9,498 nucleotides of DNA from Candidatus Cloacimonadota bacterium (GCA_021772705.1 JAJFLN010000021.1:1-9498), one strand, 5' to 3'; positions 1 through 8,175 are shown, counted from the first letter of the stretch. Notes: generated from the sequence alone by a model not told the origin. Numbers and translations: made by a program.

Positions 1-755
1 TGGAAGACGTTGGGCAGGATGTGGACGAAGATGCAGCGGGCATCACCGGCTCCCAGGGCCTTGGCGGCGATGACGTAGTCCCGCTGCTTGTGCTTCATGA
101 ACTCCGCCCGGATCAGGCGGCAGAGGGTGACCCAGGTGGTCATTCCGATGGCCACATAGACCGCCCCCATCCCCTTCCCGAGGACCATACAGGCCGTCAG
201 GATCAGGAGGAGTTCGGGAATACTGGCGACGGTGGAGTAGAACCAGACGATACCCTCGTCGATCCGGCCACCGAAGTATCCCGCCAGGGCCCCGAAGAAG
301 ACACCAATGGGCACGGCGATGAGGGAGCTGATCAGGCCCACGGACATGGCTATCCGGGAGCCATGGATGATCCGCTGCCAGACGTCGCGGCCCAGGAAGT
401 CGGTTCCCATGGGATAGTCCCAGGTCTTCTTCTCGAACATGCGATTCCAGACTTGCTTCCAGAAGACGGCCCTGGGAAGCCTGTCGGTGAACCAGCCGAT
501 GAACGTCTCGTTTTCCTCGAAGTCCTCGTCGTCCCAGACCTCATCGGGCAACTCGAACATCCGGGTCCAGGATGGAGCCTTGTAGCTGTCGTACAGCTCC
601 TCGTCGAAGTCGGCGGCGATGGCGCCGGCGCTGGCCAGCATGGCCACCACGGCGTAGAGGACCACGATGAAGAAACAGATGACAGCGAACTTGTCCTTCC
701 AGATCCGGCGGGCAGCGTCGCTGTAGAGACCTCGGGATGTGGCGGTTGATTTCAT
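1..755 (-). CDS. Opp/Dpp-type ABC transporter permease C, C-terminus cut by window edge
   Basis: This is an inner-membrane permease subunit of a peptide/nickel-type ABC importer (DppC/OppC family); it should pair with the permease encoded just upstream. I read 251 codons from ATG at 753-755 to the window edge. Visible features are one N-terminal membrane helix (about residues 23-46), the family signature GTDFLGRDVW (117-126), several further helices, and the EAA loop (about 218-249: EFMKHKQRDYVIAAKALG ... HILPN) that docks on the ATPase. About 50 residues appear to be missing at the C-terminus. The start is set by a strong Shine-Dalgarno site (766-774) 10 nt upstream, and only 22 nt separate it from the preceding stop, so it is translated in an operon. 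The loop after helix 1 is long and very acidic (about 66-86). Family assignment is firm; Dpp versus Opp and the substrate cannot be told. Confidence 0.93.
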   Translation of the reverse strand, partial: MKSTATSRGLYSDAARRIWKDKFAVICFFIVVLYAVVAMLASAGAIAADFDEELYDSYKAPSWTRMFELPDEVWDDEDFEENETFIGWFTDRLPRAVFWKQVWNRMFEKKTWDYPMGTDFLGRDVWQRIIHGSRIAMSVGLISSLIAVPIGVFFGALAGYFGGRIDEGIVWFYSTVASIPELLLILTACMVLGKGMGAVYVAIGMTTWVTLCRLIRAEFMKHKQRDYVIAAKALGAGDARCIFVHILPNVF

Positions 756-765
756 GATGATTCGG

Positions 766-774
766 CCTCCTCCC
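766..774 (-). promoter_or_regulatory. Shine-Dalgarno site of permease C
   Basis: GGGAGGAGG on the minus strand lies 10 nt before the ATG at 755 and 3 nt after the stop codon of permease B (778-780). It fixes the permease C start and shows tight operon packing. Confidence 0.8.
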
Positions 775-777
775 GGG

Positions 778-1710
778 TCAGGACAGCTCCACTCTCGGAT
801 CCACGAGGGAGTAGCAGATGTCGGTCATCAGGTTGGCGAAGATGTAAAGGACGGACCCGATGAAGACCACGGCCTTGATGACCGGGAAATCGGATTCGTT
901 GATTGCCTTCACGGACAGGTAACCCAGGCCGGGGATGCCGAAGAAGTTCTCCAGAAGCAGAGAGCCGGTGTAGAGGAATGGCAGGGTGATGATCACGTTG
1001 GTCAGGATCGGGATCATGGCATTCTTCAGGACATGCTTGAAGAGCACTTTCGGGTTGGAAAGTCCCTTGGCCCGGGCGGTCCTGACGTAGTCCTGTCCCG
1101 TCTCGTCGAGGATCACGGTCCGGTAGAACCGGACCTCGGCGCCGAGACTGACGGTGACGTAAATCAACCAGGGTAAGAAGAAGTACCTCAGTCCCGCGAA
1201 ACCCTTTTCGTACCCAGAGATCTCGAACATGTCCAGCTTGAAGGCCAGGTAGTACTGACCGGCGATGATGTAGGCGAGCATGCTGATGCACATGCCCAGG
1301 ACGCAGAGCAACACCGTGATCCGATCGAACCAGGACCCTCGGAAGTAGGCACAGAAGAGACTGATCGAGACGGATATCATGATGGACATGAAGAACGCCG
1401 GAACCGTCAGGGTCAGGGACGGCACCAGTCCATCGAGGAGCATGGTGGAGATCTTCTGCTTCGTCGCCCAGGAGTAGCCAAAGTCGAATGTGGCGCACTG
1501 CTTGAGGAAGAAGATGAACTGGTCCAGCCGACTGCCTTCCAGGCCCAGATCCTTTCTGAGGTCGAGGATCTGCTCTTCCGTGGCGAATTTTCCGAGCATC
1601 TTCGGCGTCGGATCGCCGCCGACGAGGTTGAAGAGGGCAAACGTGATCAGCGCCACGCCAAAGACCAGGGGTATGGCGTAGAGGGATCTACGGACGATGT
1701 AGTTGAACAT
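778..1710 (-). CDS. Opp/Dpp-type ABC transporter permease B
   Basis: This is a 310-residue inner-membrane permease subunit of the DppB/OppB family, close to the usual length. It forms the translocation channel with permease C. The N-terminus MFNYIVRRSLYAIPLVFGV matches the family's typical first helix. Membrane segments are seen at roughly 9-29, 97-122, 131-152, 171-190, 232-255 and 278-300. The EAA loop is at about 203-233 (DETGQDYVRTARAKGLSNP ... KHVLKNAMIP). ENFFGIPGLG (254-263) and the C-terminal DPRVELS are also typical. Translation starts at 1710 behind a GGAG site (1721-1724). It lies 77 nt downstream of the binding-protein gene, with a small hairpin in the gap. Length and the KQ...FDFGYS stretch lean slightly to OppB, but the substrate is unknown. 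Confidence 0.95.
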   Translation of the reverse strand: MFNYIVRRSLYAIPLVFGVALITFALFNLVGGDPTPKMLGKFATEEQILDLRKDLGLEGSRLDQFIFFLKQCATFDFGYSWATKQKISTMLLDGLVPSLTLTVPAFFMSIMISVSISLFCAYFRGSWFDRITVLLCVLGMCISMLAYIIAGQYYLAFKLDMFEISGYEKGFAGLRYFFLPWLIYVTVSLGAEVRFYRTVILDETGQDYVRTARAKGLSNPKVLFKHVLKNAMIPILTNVIITLPFLYTGSLLLENFFGIPGLGYLSVKAINESDFPVIKAVVFIGSVLYIFANLMTDICYSLVDPRVELS

Positions 1711-1730
1711 CTGGAAGCGTCTCCGGCCGG

Positions 1731-1745
1731 ACCCCGTCGCGGGGT
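1731..1745 (-). other. GC hairpin in the binding protein-permease B gap
   Basis: ACCCCGTCGCGGGGT is a perfect 6-bp stem with a TCG loop. It lies in the 77-nt space after the binding-protein stop and 6 nt before the permease B Shine-Dalgarno. There is no U-run, so it is not a standard intrinsic terminator. Similar intergenic hairpins in other importer operons protect the upstream binding-protein message; that role here is inference. Confidence 0.5.
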
Positions 1746-1787
1746 GATTCGATGTTGCGCCTCAGAACTCTTAGCACACCGGGTGGC

Positions 1788-3572
1788 TCAGAGCTTCTTC
1801 CTCTTCTCGGCTCGCAAGGCCGCATCGACCCTGTAGTACTTGTAGAAGCCCTTTCCGATGGCGTGATACTTGTAGTTCCTCATCCAGCTGTGCTGCAGGG
1901 CGAACCGCTGCCGGTGGACACCCATGATCCAGGGGCAGTCGTCCCAGAGAATCTTGACCATCTTGTCGATGACCGCCAGACGTTCCGGGCCGTCGGGCAT
2001 GTTCTTCATCTGTTCGTAGAGCTTGTCGTACTCGGGATTCTTGTAGTTGGCCGAGTTGGGGCTGGGAGACTCGTTGGGTCCGTAGAGCAGCTGCAGGAAG
2101 TTCTCCGGATCCGGGTAGTCCGCCGACCAGGCCACACCGAAGATCTGGGCCCTCTTGGTCCGCAACTTCTGACTGAACTCGGGCCAGGTGTTGGCGTTGA
2201 TCTTCATCTTGATACCGATCCGGGACATCTCGCGAGTGAACATCTCACCGAACTGCCTCGACGTGCTGTCGGCCATGTTCTCGTAGACGAACTCCGGAAG
2301 GCCCTCGCCGTTGGGAAATCCGGCCTCGGCCAAGAGCTTCTTCGCCTCTTCCGGATCGTAGCGGGCCCAGGGGTTCACCCGGGTCTTGTCATAACCGAAC
2401 AGGCCCGGAGGGATCGGCGTCTGGGCCGGAATAGCCCTGCCGTTGTAGAACAAATTGATCCGTCGCTTCGTGTTGTATCCCAGGCTGATAGCCCGCCGGA
2501 GCAGGGCGTTCTTGCCCAGGATAGGGTCTTCCATGTTGAAGGCCGTGTAGGTCGCATCGGGCTCGACGGACTTGGCCAGGATCAGACCCTTGCGGGCCAG
2601 CCTCTTCTTGAGAGTGTTGGTCTCCTTGTCGATGGCGGCGTCGTAGTTGTCCTTGGGAATGCCACCCACGTCGAACTGGCCCTTGAGCAGCTTGAGCCAC
2701 CTGGGCTGATCCTCGACGACGATGTGCATCTCCACCCGGTCCGTGAGAGGCACCACCTTTCCCGCATCATCCAGCAGTCCCGCTTCCTTGTCACCGGGCT
2801 CGCCGACGGAAGGATAGACCTCCTTGCGGAAGTTGGGATTTCTCTCGAAGACGATCCTGGAGTTTCGTATCCACTCCTTGACCAGATAAGGTCCGGTCCC
2901 CACGGGATGGTTCAGGAACTCCTTGTCGTAGGTCTCCACTGCTTCCCTGGGAACAGCGGAGGCAAAGGTCATGGAGAGCACGTAGAGGAACTGGGGATAA
3001 GGGCCCGTGAGGGTCACCACCAGAGTGTGCTTGTCCGGAGCCTGAAGGCCCGAAACGGCCACGGAGTAATCCGTCTTCTCAGCTGCCTGGGCTGTGTTCC
3101 GGAAGTCGTCCAACCCCTGAATCCGGTTCTCGAAGATCCACCATCCCGAGGAGTGCTTCCGGGGATCCGCGAGACGTTTCCAGGAGTAGATGAAGTCCTC
3201 TGCCACCAGCTCTCGTCCCTTTCCACCGGTCGCCTTGAAACAAGGATCGTCCATGAATCGGACGCTCTTCTTGAGCTTGAATGTCAGAACCAGACCGTCC
3301 TCGCTCACTTCTGGCAGGGCCTCCGCCAGGTTGGGTACGACCTTGAATGGCCGCTCCAGATAGGAGTACTGGGTCAGGCCTTCGTAGACCTGCGAGGCCG
3401 CCGTGTTGGAATAGAGGTCGTCGCTGATGACGGGATCGAATCCCTTCACGTCGGCGATGACGGCAAGACGAACTGCCGTATCCGGCTCTTCGGAATAGGC
3501 GGAGCCCGGTGCCCCGATTCCCATGATGGCCAGGACCATCAGGACAGTCAGAGTCGTCAGTACCGTGCGCAT
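1788..3572 (-). CDS. ABC transporter substrate-binding protein, family 5 (OppA/DppA-like)
   Basis: This is a periplasmic solute receptor for the importer encoded downstream, 594 residues from ATG 3570-3572. Residues 1-25 form a Sec signal peptide (hydrophobic core VLTTLTVLMVLAIMGIG, likely cut near GSA or AYS). There is no lipobox cysteine, so it is probably soluble in a periplasm. SBP_bac_5 hallmarks are SNTAASQVYEGLTQY (55-69), HPVGTGPYLVKEW (222-234), AKKLLAEAGFPNGEG (410-424) and AWSADYPDPENFLQLLYGPN (481-500). The length is somewhat above the usual 500-550. The start was chosen because it gives the signal peptide and has a GGGAGG site 7 nt upstream. The open frame continues upstream to 3767 but that part is not protein-like. 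It is the first gene of the transporter operon, with a promoter at 3625-3653. The ligand could be oligopeptides, dipeptides or another small solute. Confidence 0.95.
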   Translation of the reverse strand: MRTVLTTLTVLMVLAIMGIGAPGSAYSEEPDTAVRLAVIADVKGFDPVISDDLYSNTAASQVYEGLTQYSYLERPFKVVPNLAEALPEVSEDGLVLTFKLKKSVRFMDDPCFKATGGKGRELVAEDFIYSWKRLADPRKHSSGWWIFENRIQGLDDFRNTAQAAEKTDYSVAVSGLQAPDKHTLVVTLTGPYPQFLYVLSMTFASAVPREAVETYDKEFLNHPVGTGPYLVKEWIRNSRIVFERNPNFRKEVYPSVGEPGDKEAGLLDDAGKVVPLTDRVEMHIVVEDQPRWLKLLKGQFDVGGIPKDNYDAAIDKETNTLKKRLARKGLILAKSVEPDATYTAFNMEDPILGKNALLRRAISLGYNTKRRINLFYNGRAIPAQTPIPPGLFGYDKTRVNPWARYDPEEAKKLLAEAGFPNGEGLPEFVYENMADSTSRQFGEMFTREMSRIGIKMKINANTWPEFSQKLRTKRAQIFGVAWSADYPDPENFLQLLYGPNESPSPNSANYKNPEYDKLYEQMKNMPDGPERLAVIDKMVKILWDDCPWIMGVHRQRFALQHSWMRNYKYHAIGKGFYKYYRVDAALRAEKRKKL

Positions 3573-3579
3573 TGAGGAA

Positions 3580-3585
3580 CCTCCC
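3580..3585 (-). promoter_or_regulatory. Shine-Dalgarno site of the substrate-binding protein
   Basis: GGGAGG on the minus strand is 7 nt before the ATG at 3572. It decides the start against the upstream in-frame ATG at 3767. Confidence 0.8.
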
Positions 3586-3624
3586 AGGGTTCGATTGGTG
3601 CTCAAAAAGCTTGGAGTTCGAAGG

Positions 3625-3653
3625 ATGATAGTATGGCCCCGAGTCGAATTCAA
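3625..3653 (-). promoter_or_regulatory. Predicted sigma70-like promoter of the transporter operon
   Basis: On the minus strand, TTGAAT (-35, 3648-3653, 4/6 to consensus) is followed after exactly 17 nt by TATCAT (-10, 3625-3630, 5/6). This predicts a leader of roughly 45 nt before the binding-protein ATG. It lies in the 104-nt divergent gap shared with the plus-strand membrane-protein gene. It is a consensus match by eye only. Confidence 0.55.
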
Positions 3654-3676
3654 GGAAAGGACCGTAGACCCGCCGG

Positions 3677-5254
3677 ATGCCCACTCCGACCTCACCAGGA
3701 TCCGCTCCAGAAAAGCCAAGGCCGCTCTCGGTGGCCCGCTGGCTTCTGCCAGGAGGGGACCCTGCACGCCTCTTCGTGATCCTCATGATCGTGACCTGCT
3801 TCTTCGGGTTGAAGGGCCGCTTCATCAACCCCGACAGCGCCGGTTACTACATGTTCATCCTCTCCCCCTTCCTCGATGGTGACCTGGACTACACCAACGA
3901 CCTGGACCGGCTGCAGGTCCAACCGATCCACCGGAAGAACAACTTCCGCCCCTCCGCCTCGGGATTGCCCATGAACCCCTTCGCCATCGGCGCCCCGATG
4001 TTGCTTGCCCCCTTCTTCCTCCTGGCTCACCTGCTCGCCATCCCCCTCCGGGCGATGGGATGGATGACTCACCCCCTCTGGTACTGGGATCTGAATGGCA
4101 TCTACTACCTGACCCTGGTGGTGGGAAACGCCCTGCTGGCCACGGTCACCATGTACCTCCTCTACCGGATTCTCCTGCGCCTCGTCTCTCCCGAGGCCTC
4201 TCTCTGGACCGTCCTGCTCTGCTGGTTCGCCAGCCCCCTTCCTGCTTATATTTATCTCTACGGAAACCACTCGCATCTGGCATCGGCCTTCACGAGCACT
4301 CTTGCCGTGGGCCTCTGGCTCGCCTCCGGAGAACGAAAGGAACCGAAGGACTATCTTGTCTTCGGCGCCGTCTGCGGCCTCTGTGCGCTGGTCCGGTGGC
4401 AGGACGCCTTGATCCTGGGGCTGGTGCTGCTGCCGCTGAAGCGGCCGGATCGGTACCTTCGCTGCCTGGTCATGTCTGCCATCGGATTCTGGTCTCTGTT
4501 CAGTCTCCAGCTTGCGGAGTGGCTCTACATCCACCACACCATCTTCGTCCAGCCTCCGGCGCAGGGTTTCATGCGGTGGCTCGATCCCCAGATTCTAGGA
4601 TTGCTCCTGTCGGCCAGGATGGGCCTGTTCACCTGGCATCCCATGTTTCTCATCAGCATCGTCGGCCTCCGCCACCTGGGCAAGCGAAGCTGGGTGCTGG
4701 TGGCGGGAGTGCTGCTGATGCTCGGCGCCCAGACCTACATCAACGCCTGTGTCCCGGACTGGTGGGGGGGCAACTCCTTCGGCAAGCGCCGCATGATGGG
4801 ACTCCTGCCTCTCCTGGCCCTTCCCATAGCAGTCTTCTTCGAGGGCACAGCCCGGGCCGGGAGCAGAGCCAGGAAGTTCGCCTGGGCTATGGCAGCGGCG
4901 CTGGTGGCGTTCAACTTCCTGCTCTTCTTCCAGTACTACCGGCAGGATATTTTCTTCTCCAGCGGCCGATTCAGCTATCCCGAGATCCTGGCGAATCAGT
5001 GGCGGGTCGTGACCGCGACCAGCAGTCTCATCCTGCCCTTCCTGCAGGAGACCCTCTGGGCCCAGCTGGCAGGACTGTCATCGGCGGGCAAGGTGCTCAC
5101 CCTCGCGGCCTGGGCGGGCATCCTGGCCCTGGGAGTGGCCGGCTTCCGGTGCCTCCTGGATCGACAGTACTTTCCACTGCCCATCGGGGACCGGACGAGG
5201 CACGGGGTGAGCTGCCAAAGACAGTCACCCAGGGTGGCTAGCTCTCGGGACTGA
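3677..5254 (+). CDS. Polytopic GT-C-type glycosyltransferase-like membrane protein
   Basis: This is a 525-residue integral membrane protein with about 12-13 hydrophobic segments (from about 32-46 through 472-494). After the first helix comes a non-membrane loop with NPDSAGYY (51-58) and DGDLDYTND (67-75). Such an acidic motif in the first external loop is typical of GT39/PMT-like GT-C enzymes, which move sugars from polyprenyl-phosphate carriers at the outer face of the membrane. DWWGGNSFGKRR (361-372) followed by a helix resembles a late motif also seen in this group. Donor, acceptor and activity cannot be read from the sequence; many relatives are annotated only as hypothetical. The start is uncertain: the nearest purine-rich stretch is 16 nt upstream, and an in-frame ATG at codon 37 would remove the soluble N-terminus. 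It is divergent from the transporter genes and overlaps the convergent gene at its 3' end. Confidence 0.8.
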   Translation: MPTPTSPGSAPEKPRPLSVARWLLPGGDPARLFVILMIVTCFFGLKGRFINPDSAGYYMFILSPFLDGDLDYTNDLDRLQVQPIHRKNNFRPSASGLPMNPFAIGAPMLLAPFFLLAHLLAIPLRAMGWMTHPLWYWDLNGIYYLTLVVGNALLATVTMYLLYRILLRLVSPEASLWTVLLCWFASPLPAYIYLYGNHSHLASAFTSTLAVGLWLASGERKEPKDYLVFGAVCGLCALVRWQDALILGLVLLPLKRPDRYLRCLVMSAIGFWSLFSLQLAEWLYIHHTIFVQPPAQGFMRWLDPQILGLLLSARMGLFTWHPMFLISIVGLRHLGKRSWVLVAGVLLMLGAQTYINACVPDWWGGNSFGKRRMMGLLPLLALPIAVFFEGTARAGSRARKFAWAMAAALVAFNFLLFFQYYRQDIFFSSGRFSYPEILANQWRVVTATSSLILPFLQETLWAQLAGLSSAGKVLTLAAWAGILALGVAGFRCLLDRQYFPLPIGDRTRHGVSCQRQSPRVASSRD

Positions 5255-8171
5255 GCCGGAAGGCCATCGCCTCGACCCGTCGATCCAACCACTCCCCCAC
5301 GGCGGAAAACCCTCCCCCGGTCAGGCCCACCAAAGCCGTGATGGCAACCGGGCCATCTCGCAGGGTCTGGGGGGCGAAGGGCTTCCAGGTCAGGAATACC
5401 TCCCCTTCGGAAGTCAGACCCAGGATGCGGCCACCCCGGGTCGAGACCAGGATACGCCCGGCCCGATCGCAGGCCATCCGGGAACGGGAGTCCACCTCTG
5501 TGGCCCGCCAGAAGTCCCGTTCCTTCCCCCTCGGATCGAGGATGGAAATTCCGCCCAGGTCCGCCAGAACACAGGCCACCCGGCCATCAGGCAGAGCACA
5601 GATCGCCCCGGCTCCAGGAAGCATCCAACGGGACAACTCGGTTCCGCCGGTCTCGATCCGTCGCAGCGTACCGGCCTCGGAGTTGGAGACCCAGAAGAGC
5701 CGGCGGACCGGATCGTAGGTGACAGTGCTGGCGGACTGGTCGGTTCCCGGCATGTCCAGTTCCTGGCAGTCCCCACCTCCGGCGGCAATGAGGTGGAGAC
5801 GTTGCCCGGGAGCGTCGGCGATGAGAATGGCCCCATCAGGCGAACGGGTCACGTTGAGTTGCATGGGGTCGATGAAGTCACCACCCTTCAGGTTGGGACA
5901 GACATCTAGCTGGGTTCGGATAGCCTCCTGGGAGAACTCGATTCCACTCCCGAGGAGCCTTGCTGTGAGCTGCATGACCACAGAATTCAACCGCTCTGGC
6001 TCCTGATCTCCCAGCCTGAGTTCCAGGAAGCCTCTGTTCGACAGCTTCATCCGCTGCCTCGCTGTCCGGCGAGCCCGGAGACCCGGCCGGACCGGGTCGC
6101 CTGCGATGTAACAGGCCGCCGGAACGGGCACGGGGCTCTTCACTGCTGCCGGGTCGCCAAAGTACGACGAAACCGCTCCATCGGGAATCAGACTGGCTTT
6201 CCAGAGCAAGACTGGAGCCTTCCAGCCCGGTTCGGCCGATTGACTCGAGACTCGCAGCAGGTGCCAGCCCTCGGCCAGGGGACCCTCCAGACTCGCCGCT
6301 CCGGAGTTGGAGGCCTCTTGTCTACCGGACAACTCGAGGGACAGGACGCCAGGCCCCCGAAGGGTCAAGGTCCAGCGACCGGACTGGGGAATGTAGATCG
6401 ACCCGGACCACGTCCCGTGCTGGATCTCTGACGACAGTCCGCCGGGTAGCTCGAGACCGGCAACTCGCGTGGTGGAACTCTCGCCGTCGGGACCCAAGGA
6501 GGTGAACTGAAGCCCTCGATGTCTCCAGGCATCCAGGCCAGGAACCGTGTAGACCTGGATCGAGGCGCCCCGGCCGGGGTCTTCCCAGACCGACACCTTC
6601 CCGCTGGGATGAACCTCTTGCAGCAAGGATGTCCAGCTCGCTCCAGGCAGCAAGAAACTCAGGTCCGGACCCGGCGGACCCAGGGGATAGGGGTTCAGGC
6701 CCTTGGCCAGATCGGAGCGAGGGTAGAGATCCAGCAGGAAGCTGACCTCAGGAGGAGGAGACTCGAGCGGAACGTCGGGATAGAGCAAGGGCTCGATGGG
6801 CACCACGAGACGGCGGTCTCCCGTGAGCCGTCTGGCCGTCGCCAGGGTCCGCAGCCTGGGAGGGGCGGCCTTGCCTGCTGTCAGCTGGAAGACCTCATCG
6901 GCCCCATAGAACATCTCTTCGGTGGCCGCGAAACAGACCAGTCCGAGGAACGCCCCTCGCCAGACTTCCCGTTGATTCCAGAATGGCCGAGATCGGGAGG
7001 ACAGTGACTCGAACGCCACAGCTGCCAGTAGATGGGCCGGCAGCAGGCCCAGGATGTATCTACGGCTCGAGAAGGGATCGTAACCGACCACAAAGGGAGG
7101 AATGATCATCAAGCCGAGCAGTAAGGCCAGAAACAGGGGCCCCGAGGGATTGCGCCAGGCCTGGAACTCACGAAGCCCCAGGAACGGTCCCGGGTCGTCG
7201 GCCGCACCCTGCCACCGGCGCCGCCAGGTCCCGCACCAAGTCCAGAGCAACATGACCAGAGCGAGTAGCGCGCCAGCTCCCACCAGGTCCGGGTAGATCT
7301 GTGCGTAGTCGCTGGAGGGATTGAGTCCCAGAACCTGCTGCACCACGATGGGAGCTATCTCGACAGCCCTGTCCAGACGTTCCTGAATCGGAGTGGAGGC
7401 CCCCAGGCCGTCCTGGAACTTGAAGAGGTATGCCGCCATGGCCTGATCACCCTGAAGAACGAGAGGAGCAAAGGCCAGGGCGAGGACGGCGAAGGCCAGC
7501 AACAAGCCTCCCAGGACGCGCCTCTTCTGCTTCCAGCCGACGACCAGCAGAAGACCCAGCAAGGCGCCGGCAACCAGCACCGGAACGAGCCGGAAGGCAG
7601 GGTAGGTGTGAATTCCCAGAGCCATCCCCAATCCGAGACCCAGGAACTGGAACGGGCGTAGACCCAGAAGGGAGGCATGAAGAAAGTAGAGCGTGACGGC
7701 AAGGGCCGTCGGGACATAACCGATCGAGTTTCCGATCCGGCTGTAGCCCAGATGGACCACGTTGAAACAGAGCAACAGGGCGGATAGCAGTGCAGCCGCA
7801 GGACCGACGAATCGCCGCATCAGGACATAGGCCAGCGGCGGCAGCAGAGACGTGACGAAGGCGGTTGGAAAGCGAAAGGCCCAGAGGTTGCGGCCGAAGT
7901 GTCCCATCGAGAGGGCCTGCAGATGAAAGGTGGCGGCTTCCTCGCCTGGTTCGATCTCCGTCAGGACAAAGTCCTCGCTTCGCCCCTCGAGGATCTGAAG
8001 GACGATCTTGCCGTTGTTTCCTTCATCGTGAGAGACCCGGGCGGGATGGTACTCCAGGTCCGTCAGGCGGCACTCCGTCGAGGCAAACACCAGCAGAACA
8101 ACGAACAACAGATCCGTCAGATGTTCTCGATACTTGAAGCCGGCCCCGGAGTCCTCTCCTCGACTCGGCAT
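5238..8171 (-). CDS. Composite GT39-like membrane glycosyltransferase with PA14-like and beta-propeller domains
   Basis: This protein has 977 residues from ATG 8169-8171. Residues 18-420 form a GT39/PMT-like membrane domain: a first helix, an external loop with SHDEGNNG (47-54, candidate acidic motif), then about ten further helices, with SRIGNSIGY (144-152) typical of the family. Residues 445-545 are an extracytoplasmic segment. About 580-665 read like a PA14 sandwich (SGSIYIPQSGRWTLTLRG; LAEGWHLLRV ... VLLWKA). About 768-975 hold repeated blades such as RSPDGAILIADAPGQRLHLI, DPVRRLFWVSNSEAGTLRRI and DRAGRILVSTRGGRILGLT, like an NHL propeller. Family knowledge suggests sugar transfer from a lipid carrier on the external face, with the added domains binding a glycan or partner; the latter is inference. 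The start is set by a strong Shine-Dalgarno site. The upstream frame to 8462 is open but unprotein-like. It probably shares an operon with the TPR gene upstream. Confidence 0.85.
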   Translation of the reverse strand: MPSRGEDSGAGFKYREHLTDLLFVVLLVFASTECRLTDLEYHPARVSHDEGNNGKIVLQILEGRSEDFVLTEIEPGEEAATFHLQALSMGHFGRNLWAFRFPTAFVTSLLPPLAYVLMRRFVGPAAALLSALLLCFNVVHLGYSRIGNSIGYVPTALAVTLYFLHASLLGLRPFQFLGLGLGMALGIHTYPAFRLVPVLVAGALLGLLLVVGWKQKRRVLGGLLLAFAVLALAFAPLVLQGDQAMAAYLFKFQDGLGASTPIQERLDRAVEIAPIVVQQVLGLNPSSDYAQIYPDLVGAGALLALVMLLWTWCGTWRRRWQGAADDPGPFLGLREFQAWRNPSGPLFLALLLGLMIIPPFVVGYDPFSSRRYILGLLPAHLLAAVAFESLSSRSRPFWNQREVWRGAFLGLVCFAATEEMFYGADEVFQLTAGKAAPPRLRTLATARRLTGDRRLVVPIEPLLYPDVPLESPPPEVSFLLDLYPRSDLAKGLNPYPLGPPGPDLSFLLPGASWTSLLQEVHPSGKVSVWEDPGRGASIQVYTVPGLDAWRHRGLQFTSLGPDGESSTTRVAGLELPGGLSSEIQHGTWSGSIYIPQSGRWTLTLRGPGVLSLELSGRQEASNSGAASLEGPLAEGWHLLRVSSQSAEPGWKAPVLLWKASLIPDGAVSSYFGDPAAVKSPVPVPAACYIAGDPVRPGLRARRTARQRMKLSNRGFLELRLGDQEPERLNSVVMQLTARLLGSGIEFSQEAIRTQLDVCPNLKGGDFIDPMQLNVTRSPDGAILIADAPGQRLHLIAAGGGDCQELDMPGTDQSASTVTYDPVRRLFWVSNSEAGTLRRIETGGTELSRWMLPGAGAICALPDGRVACVLADLGGISILDPRGKERDFWRATEVDSRSRMACDRAGRILVSTRGGRILGLTSEGEVFLTWKPFAPQTLRDGPVAITALVGLTGGGFSAVGEWLDRRVEAMAFRLSPES

Positions 8172-8175
8172 CTCA

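Noticed and set aside
21..749. A 242-codon plus-strand frame over permease C
   Set aside because: It is antisense to a gene with unmistakable permease motifs, and its own translation is low-complexity Asp/Gly/Val/His-rich.
1752..3575. A 607-codon open frame on the plus strand antisense to the solute-binding protein gene
   Set aside because: It mirrors the real gene through GC-rich codon bias. It has no family-like motifs and is rich in Val/Leu/Gly/His, as expected for a shadow frame.
3573..3767. N-terminal extension of the solute-binding protein to ATG 3767
   Set aside because: It would put 65 non-signal residues before a clear signal peptide, overlap the divergent gene, and ignore the well-placed Shine-Dalgarno at 3580-3585.
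4060..5241. A 393-codon plus-strand frame inside the 525-aa membrane protein gene
   Set aside because: It is a Pro/Gly/Arg-rich out-of-frame shadow. The overlapping frame gives a coherent multi-helix protein.
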